DNA of 64,000 bases from Macrotis lagotis (GCF_037893015.1 NC_133662.1:200953050-201017049); one strand, 5' to 3'. Shown: positions 39,196 through 52,500, numbered from the stretch's first letter. The notes: a model not told the origin generated them from the letters alone. Translations and numbers: made by a program.

Positions 39196-39799
39196 GAATT
39201 TTTTTTTTTTGAATCGCCATATTTTCCAGAAACATTGGATCCAGAATATGCAGGACCCAAATGTGCCAAGGACAAAGCTCCACCCCCTGATCTGACATTG
39301 TTATTTGCACCCCAAGCTAGATTCTCTGCATGTCCTTGGGAGACAAGACAAGCCTGCCAGTCAGTCTGTGCCAGGTTGGGAAATTTGCTTGTGGATCTGG
39401 GTTCCTTGCAGATAAGCAGATTTTCCTATCTTCATAGTCTAGCAGTTCCCAAAGTATAAGAACATGACCTTTGCCATCACTTACGCCTTCTCTTTGGGAG
39501 GGGACTTTGTCCTTTTTTTCACTCTTACTGTATTTTTCTCCCTCCAAAGCCATGCCCCTTTAGCTGGAATTTTTGTCTTTCCTTCTGCCTTTGTCCTACT
39601 GAACGCCTAGCATTTGACATACAAACTCATTTCTTTTGTAATAAACCTAGTTCTTGAACTCCTAAATAACATCTATCTGAACTTTATTGAAAGCGCTGTC
39701 TCAAAATCTAGTATTCATAATAACTATGTCTGACTTTTACTCTCTTTCACAAATTATAAACTGGAATGGTCATTTTCTCTCATGGATCTGGTCATTTCC

Positions 39800-40170
39800 A
39801 CTAAAGCAATCTATTTTTAATTGATATTTTATTTTTTCCAATTACATGTTATGAAAGTTTTCAACATTCATCCACTTGCATATTTATGTTACACATTTTT
39901 CTAATACTCTCCCTTCCCACTCTACCTCCCCTCAAAGATGAACAGTCTGGTAAAGTGTTGTTCATGTACTTTTATGTTTATCATATAAGGGAAAAGAAAA
40001 AAGACCTTGGGAAAATAAGGAAAAATATAAGTTTTTAAAAAGTGAACATGGTATCCTTTCAGAGTCTGTGGACTTTTTTGTTTTGTTTTCTTTTGTTTTT
40101 TTTCCTCTGAATGTGGATGGCATTGTCCATAATAAGTCTTCCAGGGTTATCCTAGATCTCTGAACTTATA
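39800..40170 (-). mobile_element. L1-like 3' UTR fragment, reverse
   Basis: 'ttttccaattacatgttatg', 'gaatgtggatggcattgtcc' and 'cttccagggttatcctagat' resemble the reversed 3' UTR of marsupial L1-type repeats. A related short piece is at 40915-41010. Confidence 0.4.
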
Positions 40171-40484
40171 ACAAACATTGTTAACGAGAAACAACGAATC
40201 TAGTAGTTTCCCTCACTGATTTTAAAGTACTATTTCCCCTCCTACCTTTTCAGTCTTCTTACACCTTACTCTCCGTTGTTCATTTGTGCTTTTGTGACCC
40301 CCAGGGACCTCAGCATTCCAGGTTCTTCTATCCCCCCGTTGTCTCTAGAAGTTTATCCAACTTCATGTTCATTGTTTCCATTACATTATCCATTTCATTC
40401 TCTGGCGTCCCCTTTTCTCTTTGCCTTCAATCTTTCCCAACATCAGGATCTTTTCCAGTGAATTCTGTATCTTCATTATGTGGT

Positions 40485-40800
40485 CAAAATATTTAAGTTT
40501 CAGTATGAACTTCCAATGAATAGCATGAATTAATTTCAAGTATTGACTGATTTGACCTTTTTGCTATGCAAAGAACTCTCAAAAGTCTCCAGCACCACAA
40601 TTTGAAAGCTTCCATTCTGTAGTGTTCATCTTTCCTTATAATCCAACTCTCACAGTCAAACATTGCTAATGGAAAAACCATAGCTTTGACTATATAGACC
40701 TTTGTCAGCAAAGTAACATCTCAGCCTTTTAGTATATTGTCCAGATATGCCATAGATTTCCTTCCAAGGAGCAAGTAACTTTAAATGACTACAGTGGTCA
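40485..40800 (-). mobile_element. RTE-clade (BovB-like) LINE fragment, reverse
   Basis: The minus strand translates (frame ending at 40493) to 'LTKVYIVKAMVFPLAMFDCE', 'SWIIRKDEHYRMEAFKLWCW' and 'RLLRVLCIAKRSNQSILEIN'. This is the C-terminal end of the reverse transcriptase of RTE/BovB elements with point changes and is non-functional as a 72-codon piece. It could have supplied the machinery family used by the composite SINE at 21306-21533. Confidence 0.8.
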
Positions 40801-41358
40801 TCTAAAGTTATCTTTCAGTCCAAGAATATAAAATCTGGTCTACTTCCATTTCTTCTCCTTTTATTTGCTAGGAAGTAATGGAATCATTTGCCAAGATCTG
40901 AACTTTTTTAACATTACTTTTTATTTAAACAGTATTGTATTTTCCCCCAATTATATATTGTGAAAATTTTTGCATTTATTTTTACTAGCTTCCCTAACTT
41001 CCTTAAAATTTTAGTTAAATTCCCTCTTTTCACAAAAAGCTTTTCATGGTTTCCCCCTTCCCTCAGTATATCTGGCATCATTTATCTTATCTGTACAGAG
41101 TTGTTTGTATGTTGTCATACCTATTAAATTGTAAACTATCTGACAGCAAGGATGATTTTGATTTTCTTTGGATCCTAAGAGATTAGCATTTGTCTAATTA
41201 GTAATGTTGACAATTTTTGACTGTTGATTTGACTTGATTCCCCTATCTTAAAAAACTTGACTTTGATTCCCCCATCTTAAAAAAAATTAAAAAACAAAAA
41301 AAATCGAGGCAAATTAAGAAATTATCAGTTGCTCCTCTTTTGGCAAAAAAAGTTGTCT

Positions 41359-41511
41359 ACAGGGTGACTAGGTGGCACAGAGGATAGAGCAGAGGCCTTG
41401 GAGTCAGGAGTACCTGGGTTCAAATCCAACCTCAGACACTTAGTAATTACCTAGCCATGTGGCCTTGGGCAAGCCACTTAACCCCATTGCCTTGCAAAAA
41501 ATAAAAAAAAA
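41359..41511 (+). mobile_element. tRNA-derived SINE, forward
   Basis: Flanked by 'aaaaaagttgtct' duplications. Confidence 0.92.
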
Positions 41512-41689
41512 AGTTGTCTGAATAATTAGAATTCTTCTTCAATATTATATTCTACTTATCTGTCAGGCTTATGATAGCAAAAAATCAATATGTTAAAAGC
41601 AGTAGGGATACCAAAAAAAAGGCAAAAGGCATTTCTTGCTCTCAAGGAGCTTACAATCTAATTTGTTTCCTGAATTTATCTACTTTTTC

Positions 41690-41930
41690 TTTCCACACAA
41701 GTTATCTGTAGAAACGTCAGTAACATTACTTTTGCTTTTAATTTTTTACTGAAATGCATTCCACCATGATTCTCTACTGTGATGCCCAGATTTTCTCACA
41801 TTGGTATATTTTATATACTGTAACTTATTTATTCCTTTCCCAATTGATGAATACTACCCACTCAGCATGCAATTCTTTTCCACCTCAAAAAGAGCTATTA
41901 ATATTTTTGTACATTATAAAAGATTAAATA
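41690..41930 (-). mobile_element. L1 3' end fragment, reverse
   Basis: 'gcattccaccatgattctct', 'cctttcccaattgatgaata' and 'cctcaaaaagagctattaat' are reversed L1 3' words. Confidence 0.65.
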
Positions 41931-42747
41931 GGTAATTTTGAATACATGATTCTGAAAATATTCTATATAAACAAAATTAATGCCAGTAGAATAAGAAAGT
42001 AACTGAGGGAAAAACCAAATTTCTCTGATTAGAGTTTGGAATAAGATTTGAAAGAGATAGGTGATAATCCTAGGCTGAATCCAAACCTTCAATAGTGCAT
42101 TCACCCAATGGTAGGTACAGATTAGTCTTATGTTGTTTAAATTTTCTTACATTTATATTTGAAAGTCTTTCTCTTGATCACTTGCAAAATTTGTTTCTGA
42201 ATTGAACTATAAAATTTAATCACTTTGCTTCTTGGGAGTTTACAGCCCTGAGTTTGTTGGGGGTTTTTTGTTTGTTTGTTTCTAGAGATAATTTATTATT
42301 TCAATTTGTATTTCATTTTTTCTGCTTGGAAGTTTGAGACAGTCCTCTTTAACTATCTCCTGCATTGTGTGTTAAGGGTTTTTTTGTATTGGCATGGTCT
42401 TCTACAGATTTTATGATCCATAGATGGTCTCTACACAGCCTGTCTACGATGTGCTTTGCTTGTGTAGTGAGCATATTTTTTCCAATATTGCTATTTTTTT
42501 GCTTTTTTTATAGATTGTCCTATGTATTTGCATTCCTAGTCTACTGCTCTTTCATTTCTTTGATGAGACTTGCTACTGGTTTTTTCTTTCTTCCTGTCCA
42601 TTAATTTTTATTTTATAAAATTTGACTCTTACAAATTTCTTTTTTCCAACCATTTAGGAACAACATGTTGTGGTTCCATGTTTGCCTCAAATTCCACAGG
42701 GTCCTTTCTCTCATCAAGTGCTGGATCATTTTTCCTTTGTTTTGCAG

Positions 42748-42750
<3 letters not shown>

Positions 42751-42844
<94 letters not shown>
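42751..42844. repeat. (TA)n(CA)n compound microsatellite
   Basis: About 20 TA units (42751-42790) followed directly by about 27 CA units (42791-42844). Long Tyr-Ile and His-Thr ORFs over it are artefacts. Confidence 0.97.
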
Positions 42845-42846
<2 letters not shown>

Positions 42847-43614
42847 GGACTGGACTTTTTTTTTTTTTAACTAGATCTGAAGGCCACATTTCTTTCTGCT
42901 GTTGATGCTTTCTCTGTAGATTTATCTGGTTAATCAGTTCAACATCTTCGAGTTTTCTTCACAAGATCTTTGGTAATTTCAGCTTCCCCTCTCCCCCCAC
43001 CTCCACTTAAGTTTCCTCTGTTTATTGTCTGACTACCATTATTCTGATGGTGATTTCTGAAGGGCTGGAATTCAAATGTTTCAGCCTCCTCTCATGGTGG
43101 ACAATTGACTATTCACCAGTTTGGGTCTGCCTCAAAGATTTCTGTGGTTTGGGTCTTTGAAGCTCTGGGAGGAGGGTGGAATATGGTGTGGTACTGATTG
43201 CAAGCTCAGGCATTGTCTTGTTCCTTTCCCTCTGTTCCTGGCTATCCTGAAAAGAGCTTTTGCACTACAGGCTGGAGCTTCCCTCCTTCTTTCTCCCTTC
43301 CCCCCCGCCCCCCCCACATCCCAGCAAACTTCTGTCTTGGAAGTCTATGATGCTGGCTGGTTCTTAAGAGGCCCAAATTCTTCCTCTGCAATGTTATCAT
43401 ACTGCTTGGTGGGCTGTCACAGCCTGGCTTTGCATGATCTCCAGGTCAGTGGAGAGAGGGAGGGGATACTGGGGTAGGGTTTTGTTAGAGCCTGTGGTGG
43501 GATCTCTGGAGGGGGCTGACTGCGACTTTGGCTTCGGAGCCAGTGGTTCAGAAAGTGGGGGAGGATATTGAATGGAATAGTAGTAGAAGCCAGCTCATGC
43601 ATAACCAAAGAGGA

Positions 43615-43800
43615 GTATCCCAGTGGTACTGTTGAATCCCAGGTCTGGAGTCAGAAGACCTGAGTTCAAATCTGCTTTCAGACACTTACTAGCTCTATGA
43701 GCCTGGGCAAGTAACTTAATCTGTTTACCTTAATTTCCCCATCTGTAAAATGGGAATAGTGTCAGCGCTTTGGTTATTGTGAGGATTATCAGCTATAATC
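43615..43800 (+). mobile_element. MIR-like ancient SINE
   Basis: 'gagttcaaatctgctttcag', 'ctgggcaagtaacttaatct' and 'ccccatctgtaaaatgggaa' are near-consensus MIR. Confidence 0.8.
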
Positions 43801-45709
43801 ATTTTTGGAACCTAACTTGTTTTGAAGACATCTGAGATATCAAGGGGATCAAGTCTATCATCCTGTTGGGTAGTGAGCAACAAAGTTGCCAATGAGCACT
43901 TGTGCCTGTAGCCTATACAACGTGGCATCCTGGTATGGATTTGGGGCTTTAATAGCAGTTTCATCTCTGGAGCCCTGGACCAGGAGCTACTTGCTCTCAG
44001 GCAGATCCCAGTGTCTATAGGTCTCTCCCTATCTGTGTGTTTATGCTGATTTGGGCTGAAAAATGTATCACTGTGACTTTCTTGGATTTGATCTGATGCA
44101 TTTTTTTTAGATCAGTTTGGAATTTTTGTTTTTTGTTTTTGAAGAGAGAATTTCTGTGTTTCATGATATTCTGCCATCTTGGCTCTGCCCTATCTCCCAC
44201 AATTTTTCTATAAGCTTAGTGGATTCTCTTGGGTTCAGAATCATTTAAACTACACTTTTTGATCATAAACTTTTAAATATTGAAAGAATGAAAAAATAAG
44301 TATTATTGAAAATTTTATTGAAAAATCCCATTCCAAAAGATACATGAATTTTTCTTTTAAATAAATATAATACAATATCTTTTTCAAAAATGAAGTGCAA
44401 AACTATTCTATTTGTATACATTTGAAAGTCAACTCTCCCTCTCCTATTTCAGATTTTCTTTTAAGTGGTTTAAAAATTGTTCATTTCAACTATAAATCAA
44501 AGTTCTAATTTAATACGAACATGAAGCCTTTCTTTTTATATCATAAACCTTCAATCAATATATTTGGCACTTGATATTCAATTGCACAACATTAAAACAA
44601 GTTTGTATTTTTGAATGAAAGTCAACATTGGCTTATGTTCTCTAATTTTATTGAAGGAATCTATTCAATCATTAACTATTTTTATTCTAAAATAATAGAA
44701 TTCCAGAGGTGGAAAAGACTTTATAGATTACCTGGGTCAAGCTGCATTAGCGCTCTCTCTCTCTCTCTAACATCCCTCACAAATTGATCAGTTACCTATT
44801 TGCTGACACAGTCACAGGGACAAGGAATTCCCCAGTTGAGACAGCCTATTCTATTTGTTCTCTTTTGTACTCTAATTGTCCTTGATTTGCTTTATCCCCA
44901 TTAAGTTTCCTCCTAAGATGAAGAAAAAAATGAATTCTTATTACTAGTGCTTAGTAATAAATTCTCTGTGATTGACTTGACATTATCACACCATCTTTGG
45001 TTCAGCAGAGGGCAATAAAGAAGTCAATGAAATCCTAAACAGAAGCAAAGTGCAAAAGTTGCTGCATGTAAAATAAAGAGCTCCATGATTTTCCTATTTA
45101 AGAAAGGATCGAATTTCTCAAAATGTATTCCTTTAAATCAGCAATGAAATGATTGTTAAAAAACCTCCAAATTACAGTTTTATAAGGATCAAGACAATTA
45201 GAAACCTGAATTACACAGTTATCATTAAAGAACTTACAGATAATCCAACATTTATTAAGCTACAATTTGTATCATATACAAGCCATTTTGCTTGGGTTTA
45301 CAAAGACAAAAAGACAAAAAAATGGGAAATAGTTCTTACAAGGAAGGCCCTCCTCTCCTACCAGACTTTATAATACGTATACAAAATAATTTTGAGAAGG
45401 AAAGAGCACCAACAACTGAGATGAAGAGGGAAAGTCTTTGCATAAAGTCCTTGATGGCACCAGAGCTCAGCTTTGATGGAAGCTTAAGAGGCAGAGGTAA
45501 GGAGAGGGGTATTCCAGGCACAGAGGATAGCCTATAGAGAAAGACTTGAGGACAAGTAATGTAATAAGGAGCACAGGTCATCTAGAAGGCCAATTTTTCT
45601 AGAATCCCAAATCTTTGAAATGGAGAAGAGGAAGCTCATGGCAGATACTGCTATTTTCCCATTGAGGAAAGTGACAAGAACAGAAAAGGTGATAAGAAAA
45701 GTTTTGGGA

Positions 45710-45862
45710 GGGGCAGCTAGGTGGCGTGGTGGATAAAGCACCTGCCCTGGAGTCAGGACTACCTGGGTTCAAATCAGGTCTCAGACACTTAATAATTACC
45801 TAGCTGTGTGGCCTTGGGCAAGCCACTTAACCCCGTTTGCCTTGCAAAAACCTAAAAAAAAA
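45710..45862 (+). mobile_element. tRNA-derived SINE, forward
   Basis: Flanked by 'aaaagttttgggag' duplications. Confidence 0.94.
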
Positions 45863-46187
45863 AAGTTTTGGGAGAGAAGGTTAGGTTTGGAAAAACTACT
45901 CTGAGGATCATGATAATTAGGGAAGAATAAAAGGCTTGATACGTAATAGTGTTTGCTCAGCTGAGATCAGGTTAACAAATTTGTAGTGGACTCAGTATCA
46001 TTGTATGACTTTCTCCAGTTTCATATATGTATAAATGAGAAGGCAGATAATATAATTTCAAGATTTTTCCCCCCTTTTGAGACAGAAGGTAGTGTTTATA
46101 AAGGGATAAGACATTTATAGGAATGAAAATAACATTACTGAATAATAAAAGTCTACTGAACATCTTCCAAGAGAAACATAAGTGCAC

Positions 46188-46193
46188 TTTATT
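46188..46193 (-). terminator. DBT: Candidate poly(A) signal for DBT
   Basis: AATAAA on the minus strand about 430 nt after the stop codon. Human DBT has a much longer 3' UTR, so a distal site further left is possible. Confidence 0.35.
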
Positions 46194-46618
46194 TAAGAAT
46201 TTGAATAATTAATGTTAGACAAAGAAATTTTACTGTATATAAATTCCTTTTTTTGACCCTTAAGAGATAGTTAAAAAAAATATCATAATGAGATAGTATA
46301 TGTGGATATTAATTTTCAGTAATGTCAGCCTTGTGTTACCAGCATCCCTTACATTTAAGAGTTCAGTTCTACATTAAGATATTACAAATCACACTCTGTT
46401 TTATGAAATTTGACAACCTTAAGAGTTACAATAAAGCTTCCCATTTAAATTTAAAAGTGCAAACTGGTAAGAGATATTGACATTTTACAGTGGGATCTTG
46501 GTCATGTAAATAATCATTCACATAATGCAAACTTCAATAAAGAACATGTTCTAGCAATAGCTAGGTTTTATACATTCTTCTGATGCTCGGAAAGTTCAAT
46601 TATGTTTCAAACCAATGT
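46188..46618 (-). other. DBT: DBT proximal 3' UTR (inferred)
   Basis: AT-rich, repeat-free sequence after the stop codon up to the first clear AATAAA. The true 3' end cannot be set from sequence. Confidence 0.45.
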
Positions 46619-46623
46619 TTATT
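46618..46623 (-). promoter_or_regulatory. DBT: AATAAA hexamer overlapping the DBT stop codon
   Basis: The last Lys codon AAA, the stop TAA and the next A form AAATAAA, so a poly(A) hexamer spans the stop. It may be unused, since cleavage would leave almost no 3' UTR. Confidence 0.4.
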
Positions 46624-46786
46624 TCAGTTCTAGCAGCATAGAACCTGGATTTTCCAAGTAGGATTTCCATAAATTAGAGAATCGAGCCATTGTAGCACCA
46701 TCAATAATTCTATGATCAGCAGACCAGCTCACATTCATTATCTGTGCTTTGATCACTTCACCTTTCTCATTAAACCGAGGCACAGC
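46619..46786 (-). CDS. DBT: DBT terminal coding exon
   Basis: Acceptor 'tatttctag' on the minus strand and stop TAA at 46619-46621. Encodes 55 residues including '[20 protein letters not shown]', with the catalytic His and Asp of the acyltransferase active site (HxxxDG). The extreme C-terminus reads '[11 protein letters not shown]', while the human end as I recall it is 'ENPAFMLLDLK'. Confidence 0.95.
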   Translation of the reverse strand, partial: AVPRFNEKGEVIKAQIMNVSWSADHRIIDGATMARFSNLWKSYLENPGSMLLELK

Positions 46787-49481
46787 CTAGAAATAAAAAG
46801 GGGGGGAAAATTTTGTTCAAATTTCAAACTAAGCAAAGCAGCCATGGTTGCAAAGGCTCTATGTCTCTTCTCTAATAAAATCAGTTAAGTCTAATGGGAT
46901 GTAAAACCATATCACTTTAATGTTGGAAAAAAAGAAAGACAAAGTTATCAAAACAGTAAAGAAACACACTTACAGATCCCAGTTAAAAATTCTTGCTGAG
47001 GGACAGCTAGGTGGTGCAGTGGATAGAGCACTGGCCCTGGAGTCAGGAGTACCTGAGTTCAAATCCAGCCTCAGACACTTAATAATTACCTAGCTGTGTG
47101 GCCTTGGGCAAGCCACTTAACCCCATTGCCTTGCAAAAAACTAAAAAAAAAAATCCTTGCTGAAGGAAAATTTGGCACAAATTTCACCTCTTGTTTTAAA
47201 ATATATGATTATAACAAACAAACAAAAAAGAAACAGGAGAATTAGGAAATGATCAAAGAAAGCTTTTCCCCTTCGAACTGCCTACCTCACTCTCCATGCT
47301 TTTATCTGGCAGCTAAATAAGGATGATGACATTTCCATAGTATTTTAACATTTATATGATTGACTGTCAAAGTGCTTTATCTATGATCTTGCTTGAGTCT
47401 CACAACCACCTGTGGGAGGTAAGTGCAATTATCATCCTCTCTTTTTACAGAGGAAAGAACTGAGACTGATTGGTGAAGTGACTTGTCCAGGGTCATTCAG
47501 CTAGCATGTCTCAAAGAGGCAGGATTAAAATTCAAGTCTTATCCACTTCAATGTCCAGCACTCTATCTATTATGTGAATTCATATAATAAATCATCTTGT
47601 TAGAGATTTATATTTTTTAAACTGTTTAATGGCATGAATCAACAAATGGATGAAAAATCTTTTCTTAAAACCTTACTCTGCACAGATGCTGTATTAAGTA
47701 CTGTGAGCACAAATACAGAAGTTACAATAGTTCGTGCCTTCAAGAAGCTTATGTTTCTCACAGGAGAATAACACATACAGTTTTGGGGAAATTAAAGAGA
47801 TGTGAGAGTAGACATGAGGGACTGACTGATACATCCTTTCCAGAAACAGTGAGATGGATCCAATTACTGCTCCCAGAGAAGGGGGGAGCTAGGGAGGAAA
47901 GACTTGAAAATGGAAGAAGGATGCCCAGAGTCCAGCCTTGAGTTGAATGTGTCCAGCATGACGTGATTTTTAAAAATATTCAGAAGAAAAGGGTTGATTT
48001 CTCTAATAATTGAAGTCATTTGTTACAGGGGCTTGTGATAAGACCATCCAATTAATGCAAACTAAAAGAACTTGGTAAAGAAATCAACAATTCTATCCCA
48101 ATGCTGGCAACAATCAAGAAGAAGAGTTCCTTATTGCTAGAGAAACTTTGGGCTGGAGAAAGGAAAGCCATCCCATTCTGTGACTTTCCCCTTTTTTTTA
48201 CTATGTGGTTTGCTTGCTAGGAGAAGGTAAGACAAATTCACTGCAAAGTCTAGAGAGACTCCAGGAGGAGAGGCAAACATAGGGATAAATAATTCAATTC
48301 AATAAGTATTCTTAAAGTTCCTATCATGTGCAGTACTAGGCCACAAAGATAAAAGTGAAAGTCTCTTCCTTCAAAGAAATTGTAAAGAAAATGTGACAAA
48401 ATATAATGCTGGCATTAGACAGGAAGTCCTGGGTTCAAATTCTACCTTTGACACTAGCTTCATGGCTATGGGTCAAGTCCCTTCTGAGACTCAGTTTTCT
48501 CATCTTTAAAAATGGAGATAATATCTGCACTGTATATCTTACAGAATTGTTGTGAGGCCCAAATGAGATTATATAAATTACTTTTCAAACCTTCAATTAT
48601 ACACACAAAAAATTACTGTGGCTATGTCTACTGTACTACTTAGAGGATATGATATGTATACACATAAGTAAATAACAAATAATTTGAAAGAGAAAGACAA
48701 CATTAATAGGAATAACTGAAAACTTGATGGAGGAACATAGATTCAGAGATGAAGATAAAGTTTCTGAAAATCTCACAGGCTTGACACCTCCTGACACCTC
48801 ATTCTCTCTCACCCACCATATATCCAAACTCTTGTCAAGACCTACTGGTTTACCTTTGCTATATCTCTCAAACGTGCCCCTTCCTCTCCTCAGACACTGC
48901 CATCCCCCTGGTTCAGGCCATCATCACCTCACCTCATGTCTGGGCTATTGTAATACAAGCTGTGAGTGGGTTTGCCTGCCAAAAGTCCTCGCCATTCCAG
49001 CCCATCCCCCTTCTCAGCCAACTTCCTAAAGCACAGATCTTACCATGTCATACCCCTAACCAGTAAACTTCAGTGAACCCCCATTACTTCCATGATTTTT
49101 AAAAGCCTTCATAATTTGGTCCCTTCCTCCCTTTCCAGTGTTTCTACACCTCACTCTCCAGTGCTCCACAACTCAGGGATAAGAAACACTTCATCTCCTG
49201 GCTTGGTGAATGTTTACTGGCTGTTTCCTACGACTGGCATGCTCTCCCTCCTTGCCTCTGCCTATATTGACTCCATTCCACTATTTTAGAGCATTATCTA
49301 AAGTTAAACTGTTTCTATCTTCTTTGACATCTCTTCATTAGATTGTGAGCAGGGTCTGTTTGTACAGAACTTAGGACAATGTCTGGCACAGATCCTCATG
49401 TCTGTTGATTTGATTTGAAAGACTGAAGTGAAGAAGGAGAAGGAATGTAGAGCTCAAGAAAGAGCCATTCAGCCATCTTGC

Positions 49482-49529
<48 letters not shown>

Positions 49530-52500
49530 TACTACTACTACTGTGTTTCTGGCACTGGGTAAAAGATTGGAAATACAAAGAAAAACAAAAAATAGTCCAT
49601 CCATTCTAAGGAGTTCACAGTCTAACAGAATAGTCAACTTCTCTATTGTAGTTAGAGCAGTGAGTGACAAAGGGAATGGCATAAAGCTTGGAAGAACAGG
49701 CTGGCATTAGATGGGAGAGGATTTGAGAGCTTAGGCTAAAAAGCTTTGTAGATCATCCTAGTGGTAATCCTCTCTGTGAGAAGATCAGAGGCTAAAGTGC
49801 CTTCTAGAAAAATGGACAGACCAGGTCTAGAGTTTCTCCCTAGCCTTGCTGAGGAAGAAACTTTCTGCTACGACCAGGATAACCAAGAGAGATGAAGCTG
49901 CGATAACAGGGAGAAATAAATAAAGGAGGGGCAGCTAGGTGGCGCAGTGGATAGAGCACCAGCCCTGGAGTCAGGAGGACCTGAGTTCAAATCTTACCTC
50001 ACACACTTAACAATTACCTAGCTATGCGACCTTGGGCAACTTACTTAACTCCGCTGCCTCACAAAAACTAAAAGAAAAAAAGAAAAGAAAAAATAAAGGA
50101 GATTTATAATTATAAAGAGGTGTTTTTACTTCTTTTAATCTAATCTGACTTCAAATTATGCTACTCTTAGAGCTCAGCACAATCATCTGCACACAGCAGG
50201 TAGTTAATAAATGCTTGTTTCTTCCTTCTTTCCTTATGTACAGTAATGAGAACATATTTTGTTGTTTTAAAATAAAAATTATATTGGTAACAAAGATATA
50301 ACTGATTTTAACCCTGTGTTAATCTACACTGTCTCAGTTACTCCCAAACTGATCACCAGTTTTCACTGCATTGAAACTCTCTGCAAGTTCACAGGGATAT
50401 CGGAGTGTCAAGTCCAGGGGCCTTTTCTCCATCCCCATTCTCCCTGACATCTCTGGAGCAGCCTTTGACACCACTCATCATATTCTCTTCCTTGGTGCTC
50501 TTTTCTCTCCTGGTTTTTCTTCTCTTATCTGACCACTCCTCTGTCTCCTTTGCTGAATCTTCTAGTTCATGCTTCTTTACCATAAATGTCCCTCGGGGTT
50601 CTGTCCTGGACCCTATTCTCTTCTCCCTCTATTCTACTTCTGGTGATCTCATCACTTCCATGGATAAAATGACTGTTTCTATGGGGATGATTCTCAAATC
50701 AGTCTATCTTGACCCAAACTTTCTGCTGACCACCAATCTGGAATCTCCAATCATTTCTTGGATATCTTGAACCATATGTTCAATAGTTAGCTGAAACTCA
50801 TCTTGTCCAACATGGAACTCAAGTTTCTTTTCCTTTCAAACCTCTCCCTCTCTCATCTTCCCTATTACTTACAGTCCCTCAGCTCACAACTCAGGGGTCA
50901 TCTTGAATTCCTCACTTGTTCTCTCTTTTCACATCTAAGCTGTTGCCAAGGTCAGTTGATTTCCCCTTTGTACATAGCCTTGAAGACTATTCCTTCTCTC
51001 CTCTGACCCTGCCACAACTCTAATTCAGGTCCAGGCCCTCATCAAACAAACGACTGGACTAATGTAATAGCTTGTTGGTAAGTTGGCCTGCCTTGAGTCT
51101 TTCCCCACTCCAATTTATCCTCCACTAAGGCCATTAAGTAGTTTTCCCAAAGTGTAAACCCTACTCTTCCCCTTCTGCTCTATTACCCTCCTGGATTTCC
51201 TTTAAGTCTAACTAAACTAAAATTCCACTTTTGTACAGGAAACTTTCTTCAACTTCTCTTAATTCCCATGTCTTTTCTCTATTAACTATTTGTTATTGTT
51301 ATTTGTCTTTTGTTCTTGAAACTCATAACATCAGGAAGATAATGTCAAGACATGCAAGCAAACTGGACTTGAGTGAGGGGCTGATGTTCAAAGTCACCAG
51401 TCTCACTTTCTCCTCTGGAGCCACCTGGGTCCAGGGACAGATTTGGATCACAAGGACTGGAGATGACCCTGAATACAGTGAGAGAAAGTGGTCATTCTTT
51501 TCTTATCACTCTCTTACCTATCTCAGCCTTAATCTCTGAATGGGCATTGCCTCAGTCAAACTGAAACCTGTTAAAAATTTTAATTTATCTCTTATTTATC
51601 CTGTATATAGCTTGCTTGGTGCATAATTATTTGCATGTGGTCTTCCTCATTATATTCTTTTTTGTTTTTCAGGGGTTTTTTTGCAAGGCAATGCCCAAGG
51701 TCACTCAGCTAGGTGATTATTAAACATCTGAGGCCGGATTTGAACTTGGGTCCTCCTGACTCCAGGACTGGTGCTCTACATCCACTGTACCCCCTAGCTC
51801 TCTCTCTCTCTCCCCCCTTCTCCCCCCCCCCCCCCATTAAGCTCCTTGAGGGCAGGGATTGTCTTTTTGTGTTCAGCACTCAGCATTCAGCACTCAAGAA
51901 AACAGTAAGCACTTAATGAACATTTATTGGTTGACTGGCAACCTAGAAGACCATGTTATCTGGGACAAAGAGCTAAATTACAGTCAGAAGTAGCTTCTAT
52001 AGGGCTACTTTCAGAAACCCAAATCTACAAGATGATAAATATCACAAAGGGTCAATTTACTTCTACCATTAATAAAAGGTTTAAATTCGATTAGTGCTAA
52101 TATCCCTAAGTTATTTATCAATTTGTACCTTTATGGCTCCAAGAGCTCCAATTGCTACTTCTGGTGGCAATATCACTGGTTTGGCATAGGTACCACCAAT
52201 CTAAAAAAAAGAGGAAAGCAGAGAAATTGGGATTTTTGAAAAAAAAAATACTCTAAAAATTTTAAAGGTTTTTGCACTTATTTATTTTTATATTTTTAGA
52301 TGTAAAGATATGAAGGAAATTGAATTTAAGAGAAATGATTATTTTTCTATTTTATTAGTATCAGGATTCATGATTTTTTTCTTTTTACTTGCTCATTCAG
52401 GGACCAGCCCTTTCGGGTCAACAAGTCTCTGAAGGGCAGAACCAATGAGACAGGCTTAGGAATATTCTCCTCATTCTAGGTGGACAACCGCAAGAGTTTC

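Larger units (their letters stand above)
42210..44200 (-). mobile_element. L1 5' region, reverse (probable)
   Basis: Near 44165-44195 the minus strand reads 'ggcagagccaagatggcaga', the hallmark start of therian L1 5' UTRs. The sequence down to about 42210 would then be 5' UTR and ORF1-proximal DNA. It contains a compound microsatellite and a MIR, and no ORF1 survives. Confidence 0.45.
28408..46187. other. Intergenic region between LRRC39 and DBT (may include a long DBT 3' UTR)
   Basis: About 17.8 kb without a supported coding exon. It is filled with L1, L2, RTE, MIR and SINE copies, an LTR-like block and microsatellites, listed separately. I saw nothing recognisable at 30000-30400, 31150-31880, 32660-33120 (a GC-richer, unassigned stretch continues to 33960) and 44230-45690 apart from short simple repeats. 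Confidence 0.6.
46787..52128 (-). other. DBT: DBT last intron
   Basis: A 5.3-kb intron holding two forward SINEs (47000, 49926), one reverse SINE (51665), MIR-like and L2-like copies, an (ATT)n microsatellite and the unnamed repeat. No exon is seen. Confidence 0.85.

Noticed and set aside
42570..42905. ORFs with Tyr-Ile and His-Thr or Cys-Val repeats
   Set aside because: They are frames of the TA-CA microsatellite.
43121..43477. A 118-codon ORF
   Set aside because: It lies within a probable L1 5' region and has no recognisable domain.
49371..49682. ORFs with poly-Ile and poly-Asn
   Set aside because: They are frames of the ATT microsatellite.
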